Assembly (NCBI RefSeq): GCF_001690705.1
Contig: NZ_LZGK01000014.1
Span: 186,001-250,000 of the forward strand
DNA length: 64,000 nt
DNA from: Gilliamella sp. wkB178
GTDB taxonomy: Bacteria > Pseudomonadota > Gammaproteobacteria > Enterobacterales > Orbaceae
Reading direction: 5' to 3'
Part shown: positions 10,729 through 19,835 of the stretch, one piece after another
Layout: the number at the start of each line of letters is the position of its first letter
How positions within the stretch are numbered: the first letter of the stretch is position 1
The notes under the pieces: model-generated
The model's database searches: none
Told to the model about the DNA's origin: nothing
Seen by the model: the letters and a program-made list of their open reading frames with translations, nothing else
Position numbers and translations under genes: made by a program

Positions 10729-12090
10729 TTAAGTTGATAATGTTCGAATTAAATTAGAATAATCTTGTTTAATATCATTGCTTTCTTCTTTCAATTCAGC
10801 GATTTTGCGACAAGCATGTAATACTGTTGTATGATCTCTACCACCAAAGCCATCGCCAATTTCAGGAAGGCTTTTATTGGTTAATTCTTTAGCTAGAGCC
10901 ATTGCTACTTGACGAGGTCTTGCCACTGAACGTGAACGCCGTTTAGATAATAAATCAGATACTTTAATTTTGTAGTATTCAGCAACAGTTTTTTGAATAT
11001 TATCAATAGTAATTAATTTTTCTTGTAATGCAAGTAGATCTTTTAAAGCATCTTTAACAAACTCAATAGTTATTGATTTGCCAGTAAAGTTTGCGTTTGC
11101 AATGACTCGATTAAGGGCTCCTTCTAATTCTCGAACATTAGAGCGTAAACGTTTAGCAATAAAAAAAGCTACTTCTTCTGGTAATTTAATATTATTTTCT
11201 TCGGCTTTCTTCATCAGAATAGCGACACGAGTTTCAAGTTCAGGCGGTTCAATGGCAATAGTTAAACCCCAACCAAAACGTGATTTTAAACGATCCTCAA
11301 CACCATCAATTTCTTTTGGATAACGATCTGAAGTTAAAATAATTTGTTGATTACCTTCTAATAAAGAATTAAAAGTATGAAAAAATTCTTCTTGTGATCT
11401 TTCTTTATTAGCAAAAAATTGTATGTCATCAATAAGTAAAGCATCAACAGAACGATAATAGTTTTTAAATTCTTCAATGGCATTATTCTGTAAAGCTTTT
11501 ACCATATCTTGTACAAATCTTTCAGAATGCATATAGACAACTTTTGAATTTGTTTTTATAGCCATTATCTGATTACCAACAGCATGTAATAAGTGAGTCT
11601 TACCTAGACCTGTTGATCCATATAAAAATAGTGGGTTATAAGCTTTTCCTGGATTTTCAGCTACTTGTTTGGCCGCAGCAACCGCAAGTTGATTAGATTT
11701 ACCTTCAACAAAACTATCGAAAGTATGTTTATGATTAATTCCTGAATGGTAAACGTGATTACTTTTATTATTTTCTTTTGTTGTTTTCCACGAAGGTTTA
11801 ATGGATTCTTTTAGTCCATTATTTTTTACTTTTTTATTTGCTGTTAAAGTAGAACCAACTTCAAGATATAACTTTAAGCTATCATTATCAAATAGTTTAT
11901 TTAGCAATAGAGATATAGTAGTTAGATATTTATTTCTTACCCAATCTAAGACAAATCGATTGGGTGCATAAATGTACAGTTTGTTATCGACCAACTCCGC
12001 TTGTAGTGGACGAATCCATAAATTGAATTCCGTTGTGGGAATTTCTTCTTGTAATTGAGAAAGACAATCTTGCCAAATAGCGGTAGGCAC
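10729..12090 (-). CDS. dnaA: Chromosomal replication initiator DnaA
   Basis: AAA+ ATPase that binds DnaA boxes and opens the origin. It has 453 residues (E. coli 467); the shortfall is in the linker domain II (about residues 80-115). Domain I ([20 protein letters not shown]), Walker [19 protein letters not shown], Walker [10 protein letters not shown], the box VII region [14 protein letters not shown] and the DNA-binding signature [15 protein letters not shown] are all present. The start codon is GTG, as in E. coli dnaA, with AAGGAA about 7 bases upstream. It heads the operon dnaA-dnaN-recF-gyrB. The upstream neighbour is ompA rather than rpmH, and a consensus DnaA box upstream suggests autoregulation. 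Confidence 0.98.
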   Translation of the reverse strand: MPTAIWQDCLSQLQEEIPTTEFNLWIRPLQAELVDNKLYIYAPNRFVLDWVRNKYLTTISLLLNKLFDNDSLKLYLEVGSTLTANKKVKNNGLKESIKPSWKTTKENNKSNHVYHSGINHKHTFDSFVEGKSNQLAVAAAKQVAENPGKAYNPLFLYGSTGLGKTHLLHAVGNQIMAIKTNSKVVYMHSERFVQDMVKALQNNAIEEFKNYYRSVDALLIDDIQFFANKERSQEEFFHTFNSLLEGNQQIILTSDRYPKEIDGVEDRLKSRFGWGLTIAIEPPELETRVAILMKKAEENNIKLPEEVAFFIAKRLRSNVRELEGALNRVIANANFTGKSITIEFVKDALKDLLALQEKLITIDNIQKTVAEYYKIKVSDLLSKRRSRSVARPRQVAMALAKELTNKSLPEIGDGFGGRDHTTVLHACRKIAELKEESNDIKQDYSNLIRTLST

Positions 12091-12145
12091 AGTAATTCCT
12101 TTTAATTTTGATTACTAACAGAGTGTTTATAAGTATAAGCTTTTT

Positions 12146-12154
12146 TGTGGATAA
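12146..12154 (-). promoter_or_regulatory. Consensus DnaA box upstream of dnaA
   Basis: TGTGGATAA on the + strand is a perfect TTATCCACA DnaA box on the dnaA coding strand, 56 bases before the GTG. A possible -10 element TATACT (AGTATA at 12132-12137 on +) lies just downstream, so bound DnaA could repress its own promoter. Only one perfect box is seen, too few to call an origin. Confidence 0.65.
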
Positions 12155-12204
12155 TTTATAGTGTAAAGGCAATATATAATTTAGTTACTAACAAATTATA
12201 AAAA

Positions 12205-12237
12205 GAAAATAAAAAACCCGGATTTAACCGGGTTTTT
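12205..12237 (-). terminator. Terminator of ompA
   Basis: Read on the minus strand, AAAAACCCGG, a 6-base loop TTAAAT and CCGGGTTTTTT form a stable A/T-flanked hairpin followed by ATTTTC, 20 bases after the ompA stop. It separates ompA from dnaA. Confidence 0.85.
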
Positions 12238-12257
12238 AAAGAAATTAAAAATATTAA

Positions 12258-13358
12258 TTAGTTTGATTCAATTACTTTAATTTCTTGAACATTACGTGCT
12301 TTAACTTCAATTTCAACACGACGATCTGGTGCTAAACAAGCTTTTAATTCAGCGCCACGAAGTGCATTACATTTAGTACCAGTAACTGGTTGTGATTTAC
12401 CCATACCACGAGCACTAATTAGGTTAGATGGAACACCTTTAGCAACTAGGTATCGCATTACAGAATTAGCACGTTGTTCTGATAGTTTTTGGTTATAGCT
12501 ATCTGAACCAATTCGGTCAGTATGACCAATAACTACTACAGCACTTTGAGTTGGGTTAATTTTAACTAATGATGTTAATAAGTTGTCTAATGCTTGACGG
12601 CCTTCTTCTTTAAGATCAGCTTTTGCATAAGCAAATAGAACATCTTCATTTAATACATAACGATTTTCTTGAGTTTTAACTTCAACTTGTGGTGCAGCAA
12701 CTTCCGGTGAACCTAGGCGGTAAGTAATACCTAAAGTTAACAAGCCATTATCTGGAGATGCATCAGTTTTAGTATGAATATGGTTAACATATTGATATTC
12801 TAAACGAGTAGAAAAATCTTCAGATAGGCGATAATCAAGACCTAAAGCAAAAACTGGAGATACATCAGTTTTAGAACCACCGCGACCAAATGCTTCTTTA
12901 TACTCGCCACTATTTTTCCATTTAGCAATAGTTACCATTCCTCCAGCACGACCATAAATATCTAAGTCATCAGTAAGGAATGATAGAGGGTAACTTAGTT
13001 TACCTGTTAAAGAGACACCTTGCGCATCAATTTTGCTTTTTCCAGCATTAGTGCCATCAACTGTCCAAGTTCTTTTATATCTAGCTGAACCTAACCAGTC
13101 ATAACCTAATTCGAATGCAAGATAAGGATTGGCTTGGAAACCAACAAAAGCACCACCACCAATATTACTACGATCGGAAGTTTTAATACCAACTACATTT
13201 TTATCAGCACCACGAACTTTATTGGAATCTAAATTATACATTTCAGACCAACCTAATTTACCACCAATGTAAAAAGTGTTGTCTTCGTACGCTGCATTAG
13301 CTGCAGTTGCTGTTAAACTTGCTACTGCGATTGCAAGAGCTAGAGTTGTTTTTTTCAT
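12258..13358 (-). CDS. ompA: Outer membrane protein OmpA
   Basis: Abundant outer-membrane beta-barrel tethered to peptidoglycan. It has 366 residues: a Sec signal peptide (MKKTTLALAIAVASLTATAANA), an eight-stranded barrel (about 23-210) beginning DNTFYIGGKLGWSEMY, a short linker (SPEVAAPQVE), and the OmpA-like periplasmic domain. That domain carries VVIGHTDRIGSDSYNQKLSE and DRRVEIEVKA, with the conserved cysteine pair in KCNALRGAELKAC. It is a monocistronic unit with its own promoter and terminator. It occupies the position upstream of dnaA where many relatives have rpmH. Confidence 0.96.
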   Translation of the reverse strand: MKKTTLALAIAVASLTATAANAAYEDNTFYIGGKLGWSEMYNLDSNKVRGADKNVVGIKTSDRSNIGGGAFVGFQANPYLAFELGYDWLGSARYKRTWTVDGTNAGKSKIDAQGVSLTGKLSYPLSFLTDDLDIYGRAGGMVTIAKWKNSGEYKEAFGRGGSKTDVSPVFALGLDYRLSEDFSTRLEYQYVNHIHTKTDASPDNGLLTLGITYRLGSPEVAAPQVEVKTQENRYVLNEDVLFAYAKADLKEEGRQALDNLLTSLVKINPTQSAVVVIGHTDRIGSDSYNQKLSEQRANSVMRYLVAKGVPSNLISARGMGKSQPVTGTKCNALRGAELKACLAPDRRVEIEVKARNVQEIKVIESN

Positions 13359-13478
13359 TTTATTGCCTCAACTATATGTTGTTATAGACGTTGTTTAGTT
13401 TCCTTTTGTTTAAATTTTACTTTAAATAAAAGAATAATTACTTATTTTTATTAATTATGTTATACATAATCTTCTGTG

Positions 13479-13487
13479 ATTATAGCA
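13479..13487 (-). promoter_or_regulatory. Extended -10 promoter of ompA
   Basis: On the minus strand, TGCTATAAT is a perfect extended -10 (TGnTATAAT) about 120 bases before the ompA ATG, leaving a long leader as is common for ompA mRNAs. A -35 match is weak. Confidence 0.5.
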
Positions 13488-13548
13488 CATTTAATATGCA
13501 AATCTATAATTATCGACGTTCTAATATAAAAATATTTAAATAAAATTA

Positions 13549-14457
13549 TCAAATAATTTTATTAATAACAATATAAAAGTCATTAATGGTATTAGATAAT
13601 ATTTTAACCATAATCAGAAAATCTGCTTCAAGACGTTTATCGGATTCATCAGAACTAATATCCTCATTTTCTTCTAGAAGACTTGCATCAAATATAATAC
13701 GTTTAAAGGTTAAATCAGTATTAACTATAAAACTTACTCCACGTTCATCAATTATTTGAACTTTAGTTACCCATTTACCTGAAGTAAAATGAACCAATAT
13801 TTCGTCACTGGTAATTTCCTGATTTTTACATACAATAATACCATTACCATCAATAGGGTCTTTAAGTTCAACTTGATTACCTAATACAAATGGAGGATAA
13901 CTAAGTTTTTCTTTGACCCATGTTGTGGTTATTTGCTCCAAAGGTTTATCAATTGATAAAGGTGTTAATGCAAGTGAACCCAGTTCTTTGCGCAAAATAG
14001 CTAAAATATCTTCTGCTTGTTTAAAACTACTACAATCAACAATAATTCGTTTATTGTGTGTATCAATCCATAACCAGTAATAATTATATTTACTAAATGC
14101 TCTGGGCATTAGATCTATCAAAACTTCATCTTTTAAAGTAGCTTTTTCATTTTTTGTTAACTTTCTATTTAATATTTGTTCTTGTTTATCAATTTTCTCT
14201 AATAAAGCTTGTTTGATTACTGGAGAAGGCAATATTTTAGTTTCTTTTTTTATTCGTAAAAGTAAATGTCCTTGTATATCGACAATAAGGTCATCTTGAT
14301 TATTATCATTGTATGGTGATACCCAACCCATTTTATTATTATCTAAATTACCACAAGGTATAAAAGGATGAGATTTTATCGCTTTTTCGATTGTTTCTTT
14401 ATTAAGTAAAGTATCATTACTCATTTGATAAATGATGGTATTTTTAAACCAAAGCAT
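13549..14457 (-). CDS. rdgC: Recombination-associated protein RdgC
   Basis: Ring-forming double-stranded DNA-binding protein that limits RecA activity. It has 302 residues (E. coli 303). Diagnostic stretches are the start MLWFKNTIIYQMS, FIPCGNLDNNKMGWVSP, ILPSPVIKQALLEKI, LKDEVLIDLMPRAFSKY, WIDTHNKRIIVDCSS and ELGSLALTPLSI. The C-terminal region is more divergent but keeps EADFLIM. It is a single gene between ompA and a MipA-like gene, all on the minus strand with separate gaps. Confidence 0.93.
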   Translation of the reverse strand: MLWFKNTIIYQMSNDTLLNKETIEKAIKSHPFIPCGNLDNNKMGWVSPYNDNNQDDLIVDIQGHLLLRIKKETKILPSPVIKQALLEKIDKQEQILNRKLTKNEKATLKDEVLIDLMPRAFSKYNYYWLWIDTHNKRIIVDCSSFKQAEDILAILRKELGSLALTPLSIDKPLEQITTTWVKEKLSYPPFVLGNQVELKDPIDGNGIIVCKNQEITSDEILVHFTSGKWVTKVQIIDERGVSFIVNTDLTFKRIIFDASLLEENEDISSDESDKRLEADFLIMVKILSNTINDFYIVINKII

Positions 14458-14579
14458 ACTGTAATTTTTCCTGATTTTTGATTCACGATAATAATTTATC
14501 GCGATTAATATTGCATAACGCTTATACTAAAAGCAGTAATAATGTTATTAGTTAGTTTATAAAAGAAGAATGGTAATAA

Positions 14580-15329
14580 TTAAAAATTATAAGAGACCCC
14601 CATATAAATAGAAGTTACAGCACTATTGTCTACCATTGGGCTATCAGCCGCATCTCCGGTTAACTTATCTATATGAATACAGCCATAAGTTGCAAAGTGA
14701 TTGGTCAATTTATATTGTGCACCTAATTCTGCATAAGGAGTAAATGAACTTTCAGCATTATAATAACGTAATTTTGAGCGGGATGATTCTTTATGTGAGA
14801 TACCATAATAATAGTTATTGTGATTGCTATTGGCCCAGTTAATGCCTATGGTAGGTACAAGAATAAGATCACCTTCTACAATAGGCAGGCTATAGTCAGC
14901 ATTTACTAAAAAGCTATTACTTTCATTTAACACATCTGCGCCAACATTACTAGAAAAACTCCCCCAATTAGTATTAATGTTATATTCAATTTCTGCTAGT
15001 AAAGTTGAGTAACGCTTATCTAATTTTTTTAACTGGTGATTGTCTGAATCATGGGGTTTAAATTCGTTGGCTAAATAACGGCCACCAATAGAAATACTCT
15101 GATTATCAGTATTGTAAATGTAGACTCCAGCTGATAAATCATCAATAAAAAATGAACCATTATCATAATCAATATGAGGGATAGGATAAAGGTTAGAACT
15201 GTAACTTTTATAAGGTGAGTCTGTCCAACCAACCCCAACCCCCAAGGAAGTAGAATCTGCAACGGCACTTAAAGTGTATCCTAAAGTAATTATTGATAAC
15301 ATAGAGGTGATACATAATGTTTTTTTCAT
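14580..15329 (-). CDS. MipA/OmpV family outer membrane protein
   Basis: The protein has 249 residues: a signal peptide (MKKTLCITSMLSIITLGYTLSAVA) followed by a beta-barrel-like sequence with alternating hydrophobic residues. The family opening LGVGVGWTDSPYK..YPIPHIDYDNGSFFI and the C-terminal SIYMGVSYNF with terminal Phe are typical of MipA/OmpV barrels. MipA in E. coli interacts with MltA and PBP1B, while other members affect sensitivity to cationic or aminoglycoside compounds. Which role applies here is unknown. It is divergent from the aminotransferase gene across 203 bases. Confidence 0.85.
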   Translation of the reverse strand: MKKTLCITSMLSIITLGYTLSAVADSTSLGVGVGWTDSPYKSYSSNLYPIPHIDYDNGSFFIDDLSAGVYIYNTDNQSISIGGRYLANEFKPHDSDNHQLKKLDKRYSTLLAEIEYNINTNWGSFSSNVGADVLNESNSFLVNADYSLPIVEGDLILVPTIGINWANSNHNNYYYGISHKESSRSKLRYYNAESSFTPYAELGAQYKLTNHFATYGCIHIDKLTGDAADSPMVDNSAVTSIYMGVSYNF

Positions 15330-15532
15330 TTTTTAATACTCTTAAATAAGCTTTTTTTACTTATCCTAAATGCTATGAATAAGGTTATTTATAGTGTTTG
15401 ATATTATTAGTCTAAATTTAGCGAATATATCGTCACAAAATCTATACATTAATTGCACATTGTAACAAGTAAATTTCTTAGATAATAATGCCACATTTTA
15501 TTGTGTTTGAATATGGATTAGTGAGATAACTT

Positions 15533-16942
15533 ATGAGTAAACCAACTTTAGAAATGATCAACAGTCACCCTGATGACGCGACATTACTTGCTGATGAAGC
15601 TAAATATTGTTCTTTTGGTGATACTGTGCATTATGTTGAACCACCAAAAATCTTTGATGGTTGTGAAGGTAGTTACATGTATGATAAAGAGGGTAAAGCC
15701 TTTCTTGACCTTCAAATGTGGTATTCAGCTTGTAACTTTGGTTATGCAAATGAGCGTTTAAATAATGTGCTTAAAAAGCAAATTGATACATTACCACAAT
15801 GTGCCAGTCAATATTTACATCCAACTAAGATAGAATTAGCCAAAACCATTGCCCAAGGTATGAAACAGCGATTTGGTTATGATGGACGAGTACATTTTAA
15901 TGTTGGTGGTTCACAATGTATTGAAGATTCCCTTAAAGTAGTACGTAATGCAACTAATGGTAAATCGTTAATGTTTGCTTTCCAAGGTGGATATCATGGA
16001 CGTACATTGGGTGCATCATCAATTACATCAAGTTATCGTTATCGTCGTCGTTATGGTCACTTTGGCGATCGTGCTATGTTTGTGCCATTCCCTTATCCAT
16101 TTCGTAGACCAAAGGGTATGACAGCAGAAGAGTATGGCGAGCATTTAGTGGCTGAATTTGCACGATTATTTGAAACTGAATACCACGGTGTTTGGGATCC
16201 GAAAGTTGGACAAGCTGAATATGCTGCATTTTATGCTGAACCTCTACAGGCAACAGGTGGTTATATTGTTCCTCCTCGCAATTATTTCAAAGGTCTTAAA
16301 AAAGTCTTAGATCAATATGGAATTTTATTAGTAGTTGATGAAATTCAAATGGGCTTTTATCGCACAGGTAAACTTTGGTCAATTGAACATTTCGATGTTA
16401 AACCAGATGTCGTTGTGTTTGCTAAGGCATTAACTAATGGATTAAATCCATTAGGTGGTTTATGGGCACGAGAAGAGTTAATTAATCCACAAGTATTCCC
16501 TGTTGGATCTACTCACTCCACATTTGCTTCTAATCCTTTAGGCACGGCTGTAGGTCTTGAAGTTTTAAAAATGACTTCTGAAACTGATTACGAAACCAAA
16601 GTCATGGAAAGTGGTGCTTATTTCCTTGAAGGCTTAAAAACACTAGAAAAGAAACATAAAGAAATCGGAGAAGTTGATGGTTTAGGTTTAGCTCTTCGAG
16701 CTGAAATTTGTACTGAGGATGGCTTCACCGCTAATAAAGCATTAGTGGATAAGATGGTTGATATTGGTATGTCTGGTGATCTTGATTGGAAAGGCACTAA
16801 AATGGGCTTAGTACTTGATATTGGTGGTTATTATAAAAATGTAATCACATTTGCTCCATCATTACATATTTCTCGCCAAGAAATAGATCAAGGTATTGAA
16901 CTACTTGACCAATTAATAACTCGTGCCAAAAAAGAACTTTAG
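15533..16942 (+). CDS. Class III PLP-dependent aminotransferase
   Basis: The protein has 469 residues of the fold-type I, class III (omega/acetylornithine-like) family. Visible are the cofactor phosphate-binding region (NVGGSQCIEDSLKVV, about 123-137), GYHGRTLGASSITSSY, the conserved LLVVDEIQMGF (Asp269) and the Schiff-base lysine in VVFAKALTNGLNPLGG (Lys298). The amino donor and acceptor cannot be read from sequence; the arginase-like protein in the same unit suggests a basic amino acid or polyamine-type substrate, by inference. It is first of three + strand genes and is separated from the next by a GC-rich hairpin. Confidence 0.85.
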   Translation: MSKPTLEMINSHPDDATLLADEAKYCSFGDTVHYVEPPKIFDGCEGSYMYDKEGKAFLDLQMWYSACNFGYANERLNNVLKKQIDTLPQCASQYLHPTKIELAKTIAQGMKQRFGYDGRVHFNVGGSQCIEDSLKVVRNATNGKSLMFAFQGGYHGRTLGASSITSSYRYRRRYGHFGDRAMFVPFPYPFRRPKGMTAEEYGEHLVAEFARLFETEYHGVWDPKVGQAEYAAFYAEPLQATGGYIVPPRNYFKGLKKVLDQYGILLVVDEIQMGFYRTGKLWSIEHFDVKPDVVVFAKALTNGLNPLGGLWAREELINPQVFPVGSTHSTFASNPLGTAVGLEVLKMTSETDYETKVMESGAYFLEGLKTLEKKHKEIGEVDGLGLALRAEICTEDGFTANKALVDKMVDIGMSGDLDWKGTKMGLVLDIGGYYKNVITFAPSLHISRQEIDQGIELLDQLITRAKKEL

Positions 16943-16968
16943 TTTTTTTATTTTTTTGCTTATCTTTT

Positions 16969-16991
16969 GTCCCGTCGATGGTTGACGGGAC
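16969..16991. repeat. GC-rich hairpin between aminotransferase and acyltransferase genes
   Basis: GTCCCGTC (16969-16976) pairs perfectly with GACGGGAC (16984-16991) around a 7-base loop GATGGTT that contains an ATG. It follows the aminotransferase stop by 26 bases; the preceding stretch is very T-rich but no T-tract follows. It may partially terminate or stabilise the upstream message. Confidence 0.6.
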
Positions 16992-17025
16992 TGCAACATT
17001 AAAAATAAATCATATAAATGTGACT

Positions 17026-18075
17026 ATGAAATATATCAATCAGTTAGAACCTAATCAATTAATAGATAATTTTTTAACTCATCCACCCAAAAACTTCTCT
17101 GCATGGTTAAGTGAAGATCGTGTACCTGTGTTTTCTACAAAATTTAATTTATTAACAACAGCTGATGAAAATTTCAAAAGTAAGATTCAAAAATTACCTT
17201 TTTATAAGAAGTGGTGCCATTGGCTTAAACAAAAAACTTGTTTTGTTGGAGCAACTGTTTCTGAATATACTTTACTTAACCATCACATTGATCCGGAGCA
17301 ATTAGCACATAATCTGAAAGCAGCTTATGCCAAAAAATATCCCTTTTTGATTGTTAAAGATATGCCTTTGGCGTCACCATTACTAAGTAACAAAGAAAAT
17401 CAATATTCAGAACAACTTATTTCATCATTAAAAAATTGTGGGTTTGTTGAAGTAGAAGGACAAGCCTTAGCTTGGGTACTAATTGATTTTACCGATCTTG
17501 ATGAATTTTTATCACGTTTTTCGTATAGTCGTCGTAAAAATTTTAGAAGGAAATTAAAATCGCGCGAAAAGTTAGCCATCGATGTTTTACATAGTGGTGA
17601 TGATTGTTTTTTTAATAATGCTGTTTTAGATGAATATTATCAACTTTATCTTAATGTATATCAGCAAAGTGAAGTACATTTTGATTTATTAACTAAACCA
17701 TTTTTTACCCAGTTGTTACAAAGTAAGACTTCTCAAGCACGTATTTTCACTTACCACCATAATAATGAATTAGTCGGTTTTAATATTTGTTTTGTAGTTA
17801 ATAATATGTTGATTGATAAATATATTGGGTTAGTTTATCCTCAAGCTAGAGAGCTAAATCTTTATTATGTAAGTTGGTTTGTTAATCTAGAATATGCGCT
17901 ACAACAAGGATTTAGTCATTATGTTGCAGGTTGGACAGATCCTGAAGTTAAAGCATCTCTGGGAGCTAATTTTACATTAACAAAACATTTAGTTTATATT
18001 CGTAACCCATTATTAAGATTAGTTTTACAGAAATTGATTGGTTATTTTGAAAATGACAAGGAAAAATTGGCATGA
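17026..18075 (+). CDS. GNAT/BioF2-like acyltransferase domain protein
   Basis: The protein has 349 residues from ATG 17026. An in-frame ATG at 16978 (365 residues) falls in the loop of the GC hairpin and lacks a ribosome site, so I prefer the internal start; neither is strong. The sequence has the layout of the Acetyltransf_6/BioF2-like (FemAB-related) GNAT proteins: YSRRKNFRRKLKSREK in the middle, then a C-terminal GNAT-like half with LVGFNICFVVNNMLIDKYIGL and YYVSWFVNLEYALQQGFSHYVAGWTDPEVKASLGA. It probably transfers an acyl or aminoacyl group; the substrate is unknown. It overlaps the arginase-like gene by ATGA, so the two are translationally coupled. Confidence 0.65.
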   Translation: MKYINQLEPNQLIDNFLTHPPKNFSAWLSEDRVPVFSTKFNLLTTADENFKSKIQKLPFYKKWCHWLKQKTCFVGATVSEYTLLNHHIDPEQLAHNLKAAYAKKYPFLIVKDMPLASPLLSNKENQYSEQLISSLKNCGFVEVEGQALAWVLIDFTDLDEFLSRFSYSRRKNFRRKLKSREKLAIDVLHSGDDCFFNNAVLDEYYQLYLNVYQQSEVHFDLLTKPFFTQLLQSKTSQARIFTYHHNNELVGFNICFVVNNMLIDKYIGLVYPQARELNLYYVSWFVNLEYALQQGFSHYVAGWTDPEVKASLGANFTLTKHLVYIRNPLLRLVLQKLIGYFENDKEKLA

Positions 18076-18941
18076 CATATCCAGTTATACTCAATTTCGA
18101 TCAGAGTGTAGGTGAGATTAATCATGCTAACATGATCGATGTTACTCATTGGCAAGATGATATTCGTTTTGGTTGTTCTGTAAAAAAGTTTAGAGAGTTT
18201 GCTAGATCTCTTCAACAATTGTTACCTGAAAATCATGGCACAGTGCTAATGGGTAGTGGTGATTATCACCATATATCCCTTTTACTTATTGAACGTCTAA
18301 ATAAACAATACTCAGTAGATAACCCTATTCAGGTGATTATTTTTGATAATCATCCAGATAATATGCGTTATTTGTTCGGTATTCATTGTGGTTCATGGGT
18401 AAGTTATGTGGCTAGTTTACCATTTGTTAGTCATGTACATGTATTAGGTATTACTTCTAATGATATTGGTATTGCACATTTTTGGGAGAATAGGTGGAAG
18501 CCTCTTTATCACAAAAAACTTACTTATTGGAGTCTAAATGTAAATGTTTTATGGGCGAAGAAAATTGGTTTAGATCATGCTTTTCGGCATTCTGCTACAC
18601 CTGACGAGTTAATTGCAAGTTTTTTATCAGAACAATACCATAATACTCAACCGATTTACTTATCTATTGATAAAGATGTATTGAGTGAAGAAGTAATTCA
18701 TACGAATTGGGATCAAGGTACGCTTCAAACCTATCACATACTCGACACGATTACATCAATTAAGCAGCGTATTATTGGTAGTGATATTACCGGTGAATTA
18801 TCAATATGGCAGTCACTCAACCGGTTTAAACGCTTTTTAAGTTCATTAGATAAACAACCAACGATTTCCCCAGCCAACCTTAGTAATTGGCAGCAAGAAC
18901 AACATCTACTGAATTTGATATTATTAAAAGCATTGAAGTAG
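18072..18941 (+). CDS. Arginase/agmatinase-fold (ureohydrolase) protein
   Basis: The protein has 289 residues. Metal-ligand motifs of the ureohydrolase family are recognisable though divergent: GSGDYHH (about 61-67) for the GGDHS motif, FDNHPDN (Asp92, His94, Asp96) for DAHxD, and SIDKDVL (Asp200, Asp202) for the SxDxDxxDP motif. The two-metal centre is therefore probably intact. Overall similarity to arginase or agmatinase is low, so the substrate could be another guanidino or amide compound. Its ATG overlaps the stop of the acyltransferase gene; it ends a three-gene unit facing the transporter/hydrolase unit. Confidence 0.75.
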   Translation: MTYPVILNFDQSVGEINHANMIDVTHWQDDIRFGCSVKKFREFARSLQQLLPENHGTVLMGSGDYHHISLLLIERLNKQYSVDNPIQVIIFDNHPDNMRYLFGIHCGSWVSYVASLPFVSHVHVLGITSNDIGIAHFWENRWKPLYHKKLTYWSLNVNVLWAKKIGLDHAFRHSATPDELIASFLSEQYHNTQPIYLSIDKDVLSEEVIHTNWDQGTLQTYHILDTITSIKQRIIGSDITGELSIWQSLNRFKRFLSSLDKQPTISPANLSNWQQEQHLLNLILLKALK

Positions 18942-19084
18942 ATTTAAAAAATTAAATTTTTCAGAAATGCTATACGTTTCAATATAAAATGTATCTTATG
19001 CGCAATATATTAGAGTGAATTAAGTAAATGAATACTTGAATTTAAAACCCTTTAAATTGCTTATTTAATGACTTTAAATTAAGT

Positions 19085-19477
19085 TCACTTATTCGGAACT
19101 TGTTTAGATAACTTATTTTCGGCTAGAGCTAAAAATAAAATACCTGAAATAATTAATATTGCGCCAATTAATTTATATTTTGTAATAGGCTCATGGAATA
19201 ACCAAACTGAGGCAATCATCACTGTTACTACCTCAAAATGTGAAGCAGCAAAAGCGGGTCCAACAGGTGCTTTTTTTAACAACGTCATCCAGGTAAAGAA
19301 AGTTAAAATATACCCTGCTATGGAAATATAAATCCAAGGATTAGTAAACACACGAATTAACCATTCAATACTCATGGCTAAAGGTTGCGCATGAATGGCT
19401 GTTAGTTTAAAACTGCATTGAGCTATGGTATCGAAAATTAGTAATACGGTAAAACCGATTAAGTAAAATTTTGCCAT
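19085..19477 (-). CDS. Small EamA/SMR-type membrane transporter, subunit 2
   Basis: The protein has 130 residues with four predicted transmembrane helices and a charged C-terminal tail. The first helix carries a GFTVLLIFDTIAQCSFKLTA segment parallel to the neighbour's FDTLGQVAFKFAA. The length and paired arrangement resemble two-component small multidrug-resistance or half-EamA exporters (such as the MdtIJ or ArnEF pairs), whose two genes form a heterodimer. It is last in the unit, one base after its partner. Substrate unknown; export of a product made by the surrounding enzymes is plausible. Confidence 0.75.
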   Translation of the reverse strand: MAKFYLIGFTVLLIFDTIAQCSFKLTAIHAQPLAMSIEWLIRVFTNPWIYISIAGYILTFFTWMTLLKKAPVGPAFAASHFEVVTVMIASVWLFHEPITKYKLIGAILIISGILFLALAENKLSKQVPNK

Positions 19478-19478
19478 T

Positions 19479-19835
19479 TCAACTCATTCCTACAAAAATC
19501 ACACCGGCAGTAATTAACAACATCCCTACTACACGATGTAAAGTTAATAATTCTTTAAAAAGAATACGTCCCACTAGCATAATGGTAATAATATTAAATG
19601 AAGCAAGCAATACGCCCTGAGAAAGTGGAACTAGAGTTAAAAATGCTAGCCATAATAAAAATTCCACAATGTAAGCAATAATTCCAACCCAGATCCAAAT
19701 GTTTTTTGCTAGATCTAGCCAGTAATACCAACCATCACGATTATTGGGTGAAATAGCCGCAAACTTAAAAGCAACCTGTCCGAGAGTATCAAAACAAATA
19801 TTACTGATCCAAAGTATAATAACTAATGGCGACAT
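19479..19835 (-). CDS. Small EamA/SMR-type membrane transporter, subunit 1
   Basis: The protein has 118 residues with four predicted helices: one at the N-terminus (VIILWISNICFDTLGQVAFKF), a second at about 47-68, and the typical C-terminal pair GVLLASFNIITIMLVGRILF and VVGMLLITAGVIFVGMS. The start codon overlaps the stop of the hydrolase gene by one base (TAATG), so it is translationally coupled. With the adjacent 130-residue protein it probably forms an asymmetric heterodimeric exporter. Confidence 0.75.
   Translation of the reverse strand: MSPLVIILWISNICFDTLGQVAFKFAAISPNNRDGWYYWLDLAKNIWIWVGIIAYIVEFLLWLAFLTLVPLSQGVLLASFNIITIMLVGRILFKELLTLHRVVGMLLITAGVIFVGMS

Noticed and set aside
12091-12200. 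oriC upstream of dnaA
   Set aside because: Only one perfect DnaA box and no cluster of boxes with repeated AT-rich 13-mers in a gap this short.
13471-13490. Possible CRP site upstream of ompA (TGTGATTATAGCACA)
   Set aside because: The half-site spacing is 5 instead of 6 bases, and the sequence is better explained as the complement of the extended -10 TGCTATAAT.
18942-19084. Terminator between the arginase-like and SMR genes
   Set aside because: Only weak AT repeats are present in this convergent gap; no stable hairpin with a T-tract.
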